This document shows positions 40,955 through 51,237 of a stretch of DNA of 64,000 nucleotides, piece by piece (within the stretch, counting starts at the first letter, position 1; every line of letters starts with the position of its first letter). A program made the translations under genes and the position numbers. Source of the stretch: CAYJFQ01 sp964369955 (lineage in GTDB: Bacteria; Bacillota_I; Bacilli_A; Erysipelotrichales; Erysipelotrichaceae); NCBI GenBank assembly GCA_964369955.1, contig CAYJFQ010000001.1:62001-126000 (forward strand). The letters are read 5' to 3'. The notes below the pieces were generated by a model. It was given only the letters and a program-made list of their open reading frames with translations. It did no database searches and was not told where the DNA came from.

Positions 40955-41691
40955 TGAGAAAAAAAATTTTAACTAATATGAAAAGAGCAATTTATGACTT
41001 TAATTTAATAGAAGAAGGAGACAAAGTATGTGTAGGTATCTCTGGAGGAAAAGATTCAATGGCTTTAATCCATGCTTTAAACACATATAAAAGATATGCA
41101 CCGTTTAAATTTGATATAGTTGCTATTAACTTAATAATGGGATTTCCTAATATGGATTTTACAATTGTTAAAAAATACTTTGAAAATAATAAAATTGAAT
41201 TTATTCAGTACCCAACACAAATCTATGAAATACTAAAGCTTAATTTAAACAAAGATGGTTCACTTAAATGCTCATTGTGTTCAAAATTTAAGAAAGCTTT
41301 AATAATAACAGCAGCAAAAGAACATAACTGCACTAAAGTTGCGTTCGGACATCATGCAGATGATGCTATTGAAACTTTATTCTTAAACGCAATTCATGGC
41401 GGAAAAATAGCGACCTTTAAACCAAGAATGTATATGGACAGAACAGATACTGTGTTTATTAGACCTTTTGTTTATGCTCGAGAACAAGAAATATCTAGTT
41501 ATATTGAAACAGAAAAAATTCCATTAGTTAAAAGTACTTGTCCCAATGATGGTTTCACCCAAAGAACAAGTGCGAAGAGTTTGCTAAATAATATCTATAA
41601 GGAATACCCAAGCGCTTATGATAACTTTTTATTAATGTTATCTAACATCGATAAAATAGATCTATGGGAAAAAGAAAGTATCGGAAATTAA
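40954..41691 (+). CDS. ttcA: tRNA 2-thiocytidine synthetase TtcA-like
   Basis: TtcA inserts sulfur at cytidine 32 of certain tRNAs, using ATP and a [4Fe-4S] cluster. In the 245-residue protein the PP-loop SGGKDS is at 30-35. Cys106-x-x-Cys109 (KCSLCSKFK) and Cys196 (STCPNDG) match the three cluster ligands, and the conserved FGHHADDAIETL lies between them. It is the only plus-strand gene between 31.1 and 64.0 kb, inserted where rbfA-truB adjacency is normally found. A bidirectional terminator separates it from rbfA. Confidence 0.92.
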   Translation: MRKKILTNMKRAIYDFNLIEEGDKVCVGISGGKDSMALIHALNTYKRYAPFKFDIVAINLIMGFPNMDFTIVKKYFENNKIEFIQYPTQIYEILKLNLNKDGSLKCSLCSKFKKALIITAAKEHNCTKVAFGHHADDAIETLFLNAIHGGKIATFKPRMYMDRTDTVFIRPFVYAREQEISSYIETEKIPLVKSTCPNDGFTQRTSAKSLLNNIYKEYPSAYDNFLLMLSNIDKIDLWEKESIGN

Positions 41692-41716
41692 ATATTCAAA
41701 TTAATTAAAATAAAAT

Positions 41717-41744
41717 AAAAAGCGAATTAATCATTCGCTTTTTT
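41717..41744. terminator. Bidirectional terminator between ttcA and rbfA
   Basis: AAAAAGCGAAT (41717-41727) and ATTCGCTTTTT (41733-41743) form an 11-bp stem with a 5-nt loop. It has T on both sides and can end both convergent transcripts. The rbfA stop codon spans the stem-loop junction, so the last rbfA codons form one arm. Confidence 0.9.
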
Positions 41745-42059
41745 AATTAGATTTTCAAGATGATTAGCTTTTTCTAAGCTATCATCATAAATAAATTTTA
41801 AATCTGGAGTTTTGTAAGTTTTTAAAAATTTTGCTAACTGAGATCTAATATGACCTTTCGCTCTTGTTAATGAGTTTAAAGTCTTTTCCTTACCAGGAGA
41901 ATAAGTCATAAAGTAAATTTTAGCCATCGATAAATCTCTTGTAACAACTACATCTGTTATAGTTACAAGACCAACATTAGGGTCATTAAGTTCAAACTCA
42001 ATTATTTGTGCAACATTTTTTTTAATAATGCTAGCAATTCTTTCATTTCTTATACTCAA
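41727..42059 (-). CDS. rbfA: Ribosome-binding factor A
   Basis: RbfA binds the 30S neck during 16S rRNA maturation. The 110-residue KH-like protein has the family pattern NERIASIIKKNVAQIIEFELNDP and VTRDLSMAKIYF. It overlaps infB by 4 nt (ATGA) and closes the polC/rimP-nusA-infB string. Confidence 0.94.
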   Translation of the reverse strand: MSIRNERIASIIKKNVAQIIEFELNDPNVGLVTITDVVVTRDLSMAKIYFMTYSPGKEKTLNSLTRAKGHIRSQLAKFLKTYKTPDLKFIYDDSLEKANHLENLIKKAND

Positions 42060-43876
42060 TTTGCATCCACCTCTTGGTCACCATATGCTTCGATAATATC
42101 ATTGATTTTTAAATCATTATAATTTTCAATAGTAATACCACAATCATATCCAGCAGAAACCTCTTTAGCATCATTTTGGAAACGTTTAAGGGAGTTTAAT
42201 TTTCCTGTATAGATAACAACACCTTCTCTAATTAAACGCATTGCAGAGTCTTTAATAATCTTGCCATCAGTTACCATACAACCGGCAATAGTTCCAATCT
42301 TACTAACTTTAAATAGTTCACGTACTTGAGCTTGACCATAAATAACTTCTTCAAACACTGGAGCCATTAAACCTTTCATTGCAGATTCAATTTCTTCAAT
42401 TGCGTTATAGATAATATTATGAAGTCTAATTTCAACATTATTTTCTTCAGCTTTTTTACGAACATTAGCATCAGGCCTTACATTAAAACCTATAATAATT
42501 GCATTTGATGCGTTAGCTAACATAACATCATTTTCACTGATAGCACCAGCACTAGAACGTAAAACATTTACCTTAACACCATCAACTTCAATACGCTCTA
42601 ACGAAGCTTTTAAAGCCTCAGCACTACCACCAACATCAGCTTTAATGATAACTTCTACCTGAGCAACATCACCTTCTTTAATCTTTTGAGCTAAATCATC
42701 TAAACTGCGAGCACTGCTCTCCTTACGATCAGCTTCGATCTTAGCAATCGCTCTAGCTTGAGCAACACTTCTTGCAGTTTTATCATTAGCAAAAGCTTTA
42801 AATAAATCACCAGCTTCTGGAACTTCGTTTAAACCAATGATTTCTACCGGCATAGATGGAGTAGCATTTTTAATTTCTCTACCACTATCATCCGTCATGC
42901 GGCGAATCTTACCATAACTATGACCAACAACAACGCTATCACCGTATTTTAAAGTACCATTCTTAATCAATAATGTCGCAACTGGTCCACGTCCTTTATC
43001 AAGTTTAGCCTCAACAACAGTTCCATAAGCAGCCTTATCAGGATTAGCTTTTAATTCACCAACCTCAGAAACAATTAAAATAGTTTCTAAAAGTTCATCA
43101 ATACCTTCACCAGATTTAGCGGAAACTTTAGAGAAAATAGTCTCTCCACCCCATTCTTCAGTAATTAAACCTAGTTCGCTCATTTCACTTAAAATTCGCT
43201 CAAAGTTCACATTCGGTTTATCAATTTTATTGATAGCAACAATAATCGGAACATTAGCAGCCTTTGCATGATCAACTGCCTCTTTTGTTTGAGGCATAAC
43301 ACCATCATCTGCAGCAACAACAATAATACAAATATCGGTAACTTGAGCACCGCGAGCTCTCATCGCTGTAAAAGCAGCATGTCCAGGAGTATCTAAGAAA
43401 GTAACAGGCTTCCCTTTTACTTTAATTTGATATGCTCCAATATGCTGAGTAATTCCCCCTGCTTCACCATCAACAACTTTCGTCTTACGAATTGTATCTA
43501 GTAAAGTAGTTTTACCATGGTCAACATGTCCCATGATAGTAACGATAGGAGCTCTTTCAGAAAGATTAGCATCATCATCCACTTCATCCTCCAAAGCGAA
43601 TTCTTCAACAATTTCTTCTTTTGTAGCTTCCACACCAAAATCCATACAAATTAACTGCACAGATTCATCATCAAGCGAACTGTTAATAGTCACCATTTTA
43701 CCTAACATGAACAACAGTTTGATAATATCACTTGAATTTCTATTAAGCTTTTCTGATAATTTTTGGACAGTAATTCCCTCAGTATAAGTAATTTCTGTCA
43801 CCTTTACATTTTCACTTACGGGGTGAGTAAAGTTCTTTTTCTTATTATTCGGTCTTCGATTCGGTCTTCTAGCCAT
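42056..43876 (-). CDS. infB: Translation initiation factor IF-2 (short N-terminus)
   Basis: IF-2 is the GTPase that brings initiator tRNA to the ribosome. It has 606 residues, shorter than Bacillus IF-2 because the N-terminal extension is reduced to a basic tail (MARRPNRRPNNKKKNF) and one IF2-N module (about 35-85). G1 GHVDHGKT is at 116-123, with DTPGHAAF and NKID following, then domains II, III and the fMet-tRNA-binding C-terminal domain. GGGGGG precedes the ATG. ylxR lies 23 nt upstream; ylxQ, usual in between, is absent. Confidence 0.97.
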   Translation of the reverse strand: MARRPNRRPNNKKKNFTHPVSENVKVTEITYTEGITVQKLSEKLNRNSSDIIKLLFMLGKMVTINSSLDDESVQLICMDFGVEATKEEIVEEFALEDEVDDDANLSERAPIVTIMGHVDHGKTTLLDTIRKTKVVDGEAGGITQHIGAYQIKVKGKPVTFLDTPGHAAFTAMRARGAQVTDICIIVVAADDGVMPQTKEAVDHAKAANVPIIVAINKIDKPNVNFERILSEMSELGLITEEWGGETIFSKVSAKSGEGIDELLETILIVSEVGELKANPDKAAYGTVVEAKLDKGRGPVATLLIKNGTLKYGDSVVVGHSYGKIRRMTDDSGREIKNATPSMPVEIIGLNEVPEAGDLFKAFANDKTARSVAQARAIAKIEADRKESSARSLDDLAQKIKEGDVAQVEVIIKADVGGSAEALKASLERIEVDGVKVNVLRSSAGAISENDVMLANASNAIIIGFNVRPDANVRKKAEENNVEIRLHNIIYNAIEEIESAMKGLMAPVFEEVIYGQAQVRELFKVSKIGTIAGCMVTDGKIIKDSAMRLIREGVVIYTGKLNSLKRFQNDAKEVSAGYDCGITIENYNDLKINDIIEAYGDQEVDAN

Positions 43877-43899
43877 AATCTAGTACCCCCCTTCTCTGT

Positions 43900-44163
43900 T
43901 TATTTTTTAATTAACTTTTCTAATTCAAAGTAAAATTCTTCACTTACTTTAGTCTCTAAAGCTCTCTCAAGAGCTCTACTCTTTTTCAAAGTTTCAATAT
44001 TTGCACTACTTAACTTAAAGTATGCTCCACGTCCGTTAACTTTACCAGTTAAATCGGCAATGATTATGCCATCTGGATTCACAACAATTCTTAACATTTC
44101 AGCCTTAGGGTGTTGTTCTCCACTAGCAATACACCTCCTTAAAGGAATTTTACGCTGCTTCAT
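43900..44163 (-). CDS. ylxR: YlxR/RnpM family nucleic-acid-binding protein
   Basis: A small conserved RNA-binding protein always near nusA and infB; in Bacillus it has been reported to modulate RNase P. The 87-residue protein starts with the hallmark RKIPLRRCIASGEQ and contains the family core TGKVNGRGAYFK. It is 5 nt downstream of nusA and 23 nt upstream of infB. Confidence 0.93.
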   Translation of the reverse strand: MKQRKIPLRRCIASGEQHPKAEMLRIVVNPDGIIIADLTGKVNGRGAYFKLSSANIETLKKSRALERALETKVSEEFYFELEKLIKK

Positions 44164-44168
44164 ACAAC

Positions 44169-45746
44169 CTATTCTTCGAAGTCATAATATTGATCAAATT
44201 CATCATAATCAACATCATCTTCCCATTGATTTTCATTAGTTTGCTTCTCTATTTCTGCTAATTCTTCAGCAGAATAAACAGGTTTAACTTTATACTCTAA
44301 ATCCTTATCTTTCTTTAATTCACTTGCTCTAAGTTTGCGTTCTTCTTCGTCCCTAGATTTTCTCTTAGGTTTTTCACTCGGCTTAGTTGCAGCTGGTTTA
44401 TTATCAGCTAAAGATTCCAATTTAGAAACATAAGAAGTTTGTCTTTCAGCAAGAGATTTCTTAGCCTTCTTAATTTTCTTTTCAATCTCTTCATCAGCTT
44501 TTTGTTTAGCTAATTCTTCTTCTTTAAGTCGCGCCAGCTCTTCTTGAGCCTTAAGTTCTTCTTGAGCAGCTAAATCATCATCAATAGTTTCAACAACTAC
44601 TTCAACTTTCTTTTCAGCTTCTTCTTTTTCAAGTTCTTTTTTTCTTAATTCGGCTTCCACTTTAGCTAGATATCCTAAAGATTCCATTTTCCAATCAATC
44701 CCAAGACTTTCTACATCACTCAATGTTTTAATATCAATCTTTTGATTAGTTAATTTTACTGCTAAACGTGCATTTTTACCTTTTCTACCAATCGCTAGAG
44801 ATAGTTGATTATCTTCAACAACAACTACTAACCCACGACCATCAGCATTTTCATAGATTCCAAGAACGTTAGCAGGAGCGAAAGAATTTTTAATTAATTC
44901 AGTAATATTGTCACTCCACTCAAAAATATCAATTTTTTCACCTAGTATCTCTTCACTGATAACTTTAACTCTTTGACCTCTTTGTCCAATACATGCACCA
45001 ATCGCATCTACATCACTGCGCTTAGAATAAACTGAAATCTTACATCTTTCTCCTGGATCTCTAACAACTGCTTTAATCTCAACAATTCCTTCATAGATTT
45101 CTGGAACTTCACTTTCAAATAATCTTCTTACTAAATCTCCGTCCGCACGAGAAACTAAAACCTGCGCTCCTTTTGAGTCTTTGTTTACTTCTGTAATAAC
45201 AACTTTTAGCCTTTGACTTTCATAGTAGCGTTCATTTGGAATTTGAGCTACTTTAGGAAGAATGGCTAAGGTTTTGCCTAAGTTAACAACAGCAAATTTT
45301 TCCTCAACCGATTCCACAACTCCAGTAACCATTTCATGTAATTTACCAATGTATTCATCATGGACAGCTTGTTTTTCAGCTTCTCTAATTTTTTGTTTTA
45401 AAACACTCTTTGCAAGAATGGCAGCAGCTCTACCTAACTCATCAACGGAAATTTCAGTTTCATAATAATCACCTAATTTATAATCTTTATTGATTTCTAA
45501 GGCTTCTTCAATATCCATTTCTAATTCATCATCTTCAACTTCTTCAACAATCAATTTTTGATGAAAAAGTCTTAAATTTCCACTATCACCATCAATAGCA
45601 ACTCTTACTAACGCATCTGGTATTTCCACTTGTTTGCGATAAGCTTTTACTAAAGCCTCTGATAATGCCTCTACTACAATTTCCTTAGAAATCATTCTTT
45701 CGCTCTCAATTTCTGTTAATGCAGAAATTACTTTATTAATATCCAT
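44169..45746 (-). CDS. nusA: Transcription factor NusA with a long charged C-terminal extension
   Basis: NusA promotes pausing, termination and antitermination. Of its 525 residues the first about 350 are the Firmicutes NusA core: the N-terminal RNA-polymerase-binding domain, S1 (about 132-200) and two KH domains (GACIGQRGQRVKVI; LAIGRKGKNARLA). The remaining about 170 residues are a Lys/Glu-rich, partly coiled tail ending in an Asp/Tyr/Phe cluster (YDEFDQYYDFEE). Bacillus NusA ends soon after the KH domains, so the tail is an addition. AGGAGG precedes the ATG. Confidence 0.96.
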   Translation of the reverse strand: MDINKVISALTEIESERMISKEIVVEALSEALVKAYRKQVEIPDALVRVAIDGDSGNLRLFHQKLIVEEVEDDELEMDIEEALEINKDYKLGDYYETEISVDELGRAAAILAKSVLKQKIREAEKQAVHDEYIGKLHEMVTGVVESVEEKFAVVNLGKTLAILPKVAQIPNERYYESQRLKVVITEVNKDSKGAQVLVSRADGDLVRRLFESEVPEIYEGIVEIKAVVRDPGERCKISVYSKRSDVDAIGACIGQRGQRVKVISEEILGEKIDIFEWSDNITELIKNSFAPANVLGIYENADGRGLVVVVEDNQLSLAIGRKGKNARLAVKLTNQKIDIKTLSDVESLGIDWKMESLGYLAKVEAELRKKELEKEEAEKKVEVVVETIDDDLAAQEELKAQEELARLKEEELAKQKADEEIEKKIKKAKKSLAERQTSYVSKLESLADNKPAATKPSEKPKRKSRDEEERKLRASELKKDKDLEYKVKPVYSAEELAEIEKQTNENQWEDDVDYDEFDQYYDFEE

Positions 45747-45754
45747 TTACCCTC

Positions 45755-46210
45755 CTATAATTTTACGCTTAAGCGAATATATTCAATATCATCATAAGTA
45801 AATTCCAACTTCTTTTTTACCCCTTTGATAAATCCTTCTAAATAATATTTTTCACCTTTAAGTTCAATATTACCCTTTATTTCAGTAACTTGTTTTATCG
45901 GCTGTTTAAATCTTACTAATACATAACTCCCCAATACATCTGATAGGTCCTTTGCATTAGTGATTTCTCTTTCAACACCAGCGCTGCAAACCTCCAAAAA
46001 ATATGCGTCATCATCATTGATAAATTCATCAATAATCGGATCAATAACTCTAGTAGCTTCCTCACATACATCCAAATTAATAGGGCTATCTTTCTTTGAA
46101 ATTTCCACTTGTAAAATTTTTTCTTTACCTTGGTTATACCAACTCATATTAACCAATAAAACATTAATTTCATTTAATTTTTCTTTAATTTTTTCTCTAA
46201 GTTTCTCCAT
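45755..46210 (-). CDS. rimP: Ribosome maturation factor RimP
   Basis: RimP assists 30S subunit assembly. The 151-residue protein has the two-domain form with LEVCSAGVEREI, the family hallmark (usually EVSSPGLxR). AAAGGA lies before the ATG. nusA follows 8 nt later; rimP-nusA is universal in Bacilli. Confidence 0.93.
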   Translation of the reverse strand: MEKLREKIKEKLNEINVLLVNMSWYNQGKEKILQVEISKKDSPINLDVCEEATRVIDPIIDEFINDDDAYFLEVCSAGVEREITNAKDLSDVLGSYVLVRFKQPIKQVTEIKGNIELKGEKYYLEGFIKGVKKKLEFTYDDIEYIRLSVKL

Positions 46211-46230
46211 ATTTTTCCTTTAAATAAATC

Positions 46231-46258
46231 AAAGAGTGGTTACCCACTCTTTGTTTTT
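46231..46258. terminator. Hairpin between polC and rimP
   Basis: AAAGAGTGG/CCACTCTTT, a perfect 9-bp stem with a 4-nt loop. On the minus strand, the direction of transcription here, it is followed by an interrupted T stretch; the pure T run is on the plus strand, where no gene needs it. It could be a weak terminator or an mRNA-processing site between polC and rimP. Confidence 0.5.
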
Positions 46259-46280
46259 ATAATAGTAACACATTAATTGA

Positions 46281-49200
46281 TTAAAAGTCAAACAAACTAA
46301 GTTGATCATCAACAGGTAAACCATTTAAACAATTCATCTGTTTCAACTTTGCCATTACAGTATTATTGACACCGGCTCTTTTAGTTAAATCCTTTTGAGA
46401 AATAAATTTAGATTTCTCTCTTTGAGTCACTATTTCATAAGCAACATTCTCACCTAACCCATCAACAGAGATAAATGGAGGAATCAACTCCTTATTATTC
46501 TCAGGATTGATGATAAAATCTGTTGAATGTGAATGATCAATAGATATATTTCCAATACTATAACCTCGACTAAACATCTCTAAACAAACATCAAAAACAT
46601 CTAATAAATCTTTATCTTTTTTTGTAACACTTGAAGAAAGTTCTTTAACAGCCATCATCGATCTTATACTAGCTATACGATTTTCAACAGCTTCTCTTCC
46701 TTTGTGCATAGCTTCAATATCATAAGCTTTACATCTTAAAGTAAAATATACGGCATAAAAAGCAATAGGCATATAGACCTTATACCAAGCAACCCTTAAG
46801 CACATTAAGACATAAGCAACCGCATGTGCCTTTGGAAATAGGTATTCAATTTTTTTTGCAGAATCAATATACCATTGTGCAACATTTTTCTCTTTTAAAA
46901 CCTTTAAATCTTCGACACGGATCCCTTTACCCTTACGTATCGATTCCATAATATCAAAGGATAACTTCGGATCAACACCCTTACTTATCAAGTACAACAT
47001 TATATCATCACGACAACCGATAACTTCATCCAAAGTAGCAACTTTATTTTTAACTAAGTTATCTGCATTGTCATTCCAGTTTCCAGTTCCATGAGATATC
47101 CCTGAAATAGCAATCAATTCAGAAACTTTGGTTGGCTTAGCAGCTGATAATATACCTCTAACAAATGTAGTTCCAAATTCTGGCAATCCTAAAGCACCAT
47201 TCACCTCTTTAAACTTATCATCCAATAGATCTAATGAATCAGTATTGGAGAATAGACCAATAACTTTTTTATCATTTAAAGGTAAAGTAACGGGATCAAT
47301 TCCTGTAATACGTTTAAACATATACATAGCAGCTGGATCTTGATGACCTAAGATATCAAATTTCAATAAATTGTCATGTATCTCGTTATAGTCAAAGTGA
47401 GTAGTCATCCATTTAGAACTAGAGTCATTAGCTGGGAACTGAATTGGTGTAAAGTCTCTATATTCCAAATCATTAGGAATTACAACAATTCCACCTGGAT
47501 GTTGCCCAGTAGTTCTTTTTGTTCCAGTACAGTTTTCAGCAAGGAAATTAATATAAGCAGCACTAGGCTCTGGCATTTTTAAGCTCTCATAATAACCCTT
47601 AACATATCCAAAGGCTGTATTTAATTGAACGGTACTAATAGTTCCGGCACGATAAACAAACTCACTTCCAAAGATTTCACGAATATAATTATGCGCTGTT
47701 TCTTGGTAGTCTCCCATAAAATTTAAATCGATATCTGGTATCTTATCACCTTTAAAACCTAAGAAAGTTTCAAAAGGTATGTCTTGACCATCATACTTAA
47801 GATCGCTATCGCATTTAGGACATTTCTTATTAGGCAAATCATAACCACTTTTATAAACCCCGTCATCAAAAAACTCACTAAAATGACACTTAGGACACCA
47901 ATAATGCGGTATTAAAGGATTAACCTCAGTTATCTCAGCCATTGTGGCAACAAAAGATGAGCCAACAGATCCTCTACTTCCTACAAGTCTACCATCTTCC
48001 ATGGATTTTTTAACTAGCAAGTGAGAAATGTAGTAAACAACACTAAAACCATTGCCAATTATATCGTTCAATTCTCTTTCAAGTCTTTCACTAACTAAAG
48101 AGGGCAAAGGATTACCATATTGTTTATATGCATTTTTATAACAAAGATCTTTAAGCAATTCTGCATTATTTTCGTAAGTAGGTGGATATAGATCATCTTT
48201 AATCGGACGAACCACTTCTATTTTATCGGCAATCATATGTGTGTTTTTCACAACATATTGATACGCCTTTTCTTCCCCTAAGAATTTAAAACTATCCAAC
48301 ATATATCTAGTCGTTTTTAAATGAGCATCAGGAATCGGGTTATTTGCCCTAATGATATCATCTCTGATAAAAAGTGGATGAGTTACGCCACCTAAACCTT
48401 TTGCAGAAACATAGATTTCTCTGAAAGTTTTTTGATATTTAAAACTATAATGAGCATCACCAGTCACAACAACCATCTTACCAAATTTCTCAGCAGTTTT
48501 AACTAAATTGTTTAGTATTAATTCAAGCTGTTTATTATCTTTGATAACAGTTCTAGCTATCAATGGACTGTATGCTTCTAATGGTTGTAATTCAATATAG
48601 TCATAAAATTCTATTAACTTTTCTAACTGCTTCTGTGTACCGTTAATCGCAGTTTCAATTAGTTCATTATTAATACAACTGGATCCTATCAAAATATTAC
48701 TTCTTAATTTATTAATCGCTTCTTTTGTAAGTCGAGGCTCATTGGCAATGTATTTTGTATTAGCTTGGCTAACTAGTTGAAATATATCTTTTAAACCTTC
48801 TTGATTCTTAACTAACATGGTAACATGATTTCTATTAGCTCGTTTAATATAATCTTCTGACAAAAAATTATTTAACTTAGCTAGAGTATCGATACCCAAT
48901 TCATTTAGAGTTTCAAATAATTTAATTAGTACCCTTAATAAAACTTCGCAATCGTAATCAGCCCTATGAGCTGCATCATCTTCATAAGTGATTCCATAAA
49001 ACTTAGCAACTCTACCTAGTGAAAAATAACGTCTGTCAGTCAATAAGTTACGCGACAAACCTAAAGTATCAATTACATTATTATTTAATTCAGGTAAATT
49101 ATTTTTTCTTAAACTCTCATTTAAAAAATGAAAGTCAAAACTTGCATTATGTGCAACAATCACACCATCTCCAATAAAATCAGTAATTGTCTTAGCTACT

Positions 49201-50528
49201 TCCTTAAAAGATGGTGAATTTTCAACCATTTGATTATTAATATTAGTTTTGTTTGAAATAAAATAGGGAATATCTATTTTTGGATTGATAAACATTTGAA
49301 TTGTATCAACAACATTACCATCGCGGTATTTGATAGCTCCAAATTCAATAATTTCATCATATCTAGCAGATAAACCAGTTGTTTCCAAATCAAGAATAAT
49401 ATATTCTAAATCTGATAACTTCCCATCGCATTTAAAGTTTATTAGATTTAAAATTGGATCTGATACATAACTCTCTAATCCATAAATAATTTTAAACTTT
49501 GATTCAGGATTACTTTTCTTTATTTTTTTGTAAGCTTTATACATATCCGGGTAAGATTGCACATTACAGTGATCAGTAATCGCTATTCCACTTAAACCCA
49601 TTTTATAAGCAGTATCAATCATCTCAAATGTGTCACTAACACCATCCATATCACTCATCTTAGTGTGTGAATGTAATTCTACTCTCGTAAGTTCAGCATC
49701 ATCTTTTTCAATAAATAGATCTTCAATAAGTTTAATTGAGGAAACTCTAAAATCTAATTTACTATCAAACCTATTAACTTCAACTTCACCAGTTAAAACA
49801 TAATAACCTTTATTCTTTAGTGAAAGTTTTGGTGAATCAACATCAGTGAATTTAGAGCACTTTATAGCACTACCATTTAAATCTGCAACAAAAAAACTCT
49901 CTAAGATAGAAGGTTTTCTCATTCTCTTACTATTTAATAATCTAAAATCATAACCATAACAAAAACCTGCAATATTAACAGTTTTATTATTAACTTCCAA
50001 CTTTGAGATGTCTGTTAAGTTATAACTGGCCAAAACTTCTTGAGGGCTTCTAGTTTTAGATTCAGCGATTCTTACTTCATCTTTGGGTAAGTCAACCATT
50101 TCATAATTAAAAGAATCAGTAAATCCAACTCTATTTAAATATTTGGATAACTCATGTTTAATATCGTTAAAATAATCTAAAACATCTTCATTGTATACCT
50201 CAAAAACAAAACCACTATCCTCTTTAACGATGTTAACGGAATTAAAGTAACGACTTTCAACAAAATTATTAATATAATCATTAAGATCAACAATTTTATA
50301 ATCTTTATTTGTGGTATCAATATAAATATCAACAGTATAATTTAAGTATGATTGATATTTACTTACCAACTCACTATAACAACGGTAAGGCAATAAATCG
50401 TGATTCTTAAGATATATTTTAACTAAGTTTTGTTTCTTAAAAAATTGAACTGCAGAAGCCATTTCAATACTCTTTAAAAATTCATAATAATTCTTATCTA
50501 CTCCAATTTTATCAAATTGAGCAAGCAT
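46281..50528 (-). CDS. polC: DNA polymerase III alpha subunit, PolC type
   Basis: PolC is the replicative polymerase of low-GC Gram-positives, with built-in proofreading. It has 1415 residues, the normal length. An N-terminal OB region is followed by PHP motif HSHTKMSDMDG (about 280), an inserted DEDD exonuclease starting LEYIILDLETTGL (about 375-545), and the remaining PHP. The zinc-finger-like CPKCHF...CPKCDS region comes next, then catalytic PDIDLNF, and a C-terminal duplex-binding and helix-hairpin-helix part ending in a beta-clamp-type QLSLFDF. That last motif fits a sliding-clamp-binding sequence. It overlaps rnc by one base. Confidence 0.97.
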   Translation of the reverse strand: MLAQFDKIGVDKNYYEFLKSIEMASAVQFFKKQNLVKIYLKNHDLLPYRCYSELVSKYQSYLNYTVDIYIDTTNKDYKIVDLNDYINNFVESRYFNSVNIVKEDSGFVFEVYNEDVLDYFNDIKHELSKYLNRVGFTDSFNYEMVDLPKDEVRIAESKTRSPQEVLASYNLTDISKLEVNNKTVNIAGFCYGYDFRLLNSKRMRKPSILESFFVADLNGSAIKCSKFTDVDSPKLSLKNKGYYVLTGEVEVNRFDSKLDFRVSSIKLIEDLFIEKDDAELTRVELHSHTKMSDMDGVSDTFEMIDTAYKMGLSGIAITDHCNVQSYPDMYKAYKKIKKSNPESKFKIIYGLESYVSDPILNLINFKCDGKLSDLEYIILDLETTGLSARYDEIIEFGAIKYRDGNVVDTIQMFINPKIDIPYFISNKTNINNQMVENSPSFKEVAKTITDFIGDGVIVAHNASFDFHFLNESLRKNNLPELNNNVIDTLGLSRNLLTDRRYFSLGRVAKFYGITYEDDAAHRADYDCEVLLRVLIKLFETLNELGIDTLAKLNNFLSEDYIKRANRNHVTMLVKNQEGLKDIFQLVSQANTKYIANEPRLTKEAINKLRSNILIGSSCINNELIETAINGTQKQLEKLIEFYDYIELQPLEAYSPLIARTVIKDNKQLELILNNLVKTAEKFGKMVVVTGDAHYSFKYQKTFREIYVSAKGLGGVTHPLFIRDDIIRANNPIPDAHLKTTRYMLDSFKFLGEEKAYQYVVKNTHMIADKIEVVRPIKDDLYPPTYENNAELLKDLCYKNAYKQYGNPLPSLVSERLERELNDIIGNGFSVVYYISHLLVKKSMEDGRLVGSRGSVGSSFVATMAEITEVNPLIPHYWCPKCHFSEFFDDGVYKSGYDLPNKKCPKCDSDLKYDGQDIPFETFLGFKGDKIPDIDLNFMGDYQETAHNYIREIFGSEFVYRAGTISTVQLNTAFGYVKGYYESLKMPEPSAAYINFLAENCTGTKRTTGQHPGGIVVIPNDLEYRDFTPIQFPANDSSSKWMTTHFDYNEIHDNLLKFDILGHQDPAAMYMFKRITGIDPVTLPLNDKKVIGLFSNTDSLDLLDDKFKEVNGALGLPEFGTTFVRGILSAAKPTKVSELIAISGISHGTGNWNDNADNLVKNKVATLDEVIGCRDDIMLYLISKGVDPKLSFDIMESIRKGKGIRVEDLKVLKEKNVAQWYIDSAKKIEYLFPKAHAVAYVLMCLRVAWYKVYMPIAFYAVYFTLRCKAYDIEAMHKGREAVENRIASIRSMMAVKELSSSVTKKDKDLLDVFDVCLEMFSRGYSIGNISIDHSHSTDFIINPENNKELIPPFISVDGLGENVAYEIVTQREKSKFISQKDLTKRAGVNNTVMAKLKQMNCLNGLPVDDQLSLFDF

Positions 50529-51199
50529 TACTTAACCAACTTTCTTAAAGCATCTTCTGCAGCCATTTGTTCAGCTGCTTTTTTTGTTTTTCCTGACCCA
50601 AATCCTAATGCTAAATCATTTAAAAAAACAGTAACTTCGAATGTTTTGTTGTTAGCAGGTCCATAATTATTTGTAGTTTCATACTTTAAAGTACTTCTTT
50701 TATCGCTTTGAACATATTCTTGTAATATATTTTTTGGACCTTTAATAAGTTGGAGATTAATTAAAGCATCTTTAAAATGTAAATCTAAAAAATCAAAAGC
50801 AAATTTGTCACCATAAGAAATATCTAAAGCGCCAATAAAAGCTTCAAATAAATCAGCTAGAATTGAGTCTTTATTATTCCCTCCCGATTTTTCTTCTCCT
50901 ACACCTAACTTTAAATATTTATCTAAACCTAGTTGACGTGAGAAAAGTGCTAGAGATTTTTCACAAACAAACTGTGCCCTCTCTATTGTCATTTTCCCCT
51001 CATCTAAGTCACTTTTATTAAAAAGTACTTTACTACTCCATAACTCTATAACTGCATCTCCAATAAACTCTAAACGTTCATTTGATTCAACACAATCTTT
51101 ATTTTCATAATAATAAGATGAATGATTGAAGGCAATACTAATCAAATCATTGGGTTCTTGTTTAATTTCTAATTCCTTAAATAAATTCTTAATATCCAT
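50528..51199 (-). CDS. rnc: Ribonuclease III
   Basis: RNase III cuts double-stranded RNA, including rRNA precursors. The ATG at 51199 is 8 nt from AAGGAG (51213-51208); a TTG two codons earlier lies within that spacing. The 223-residue product has the signature NERLEFIGDAVIELW and the acidic pair in DLFEAFIGALDISYG. The C-terminal double-stranded RNA-binding domain ends GSGKTKKAAEQMAAEDALRKL. It follows recG directly; in Bacillus the fatty-acid genes fapR-plsX-fabD-fabG-acpP lie between. Confidence 0.96.
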   Translation of the reverse strand: MDIKNLFKELEIKQEPNDLISIAFNHSSYYYENKDCVESNERLEFIGDAVIELWSSKVLFNKSDLDEGKMTIERAQFVCEKSLALFSRQLGLDKYLKLGVGEEKSGGNNKDSILADLFEAFIGALDISYGDKFAFDFLDLHFKDALINLQLIKGPKNILQEYVQSDKRSTLKYETTNNYGPANNKTFEVTVFLNDLALGFGSGKTKKAAEQMAAEDALRKLVK

Positions 51200-51237
51200 T
51201 ATCAAATCTCCTTATTTAATCTTATCAAAAATAATAT

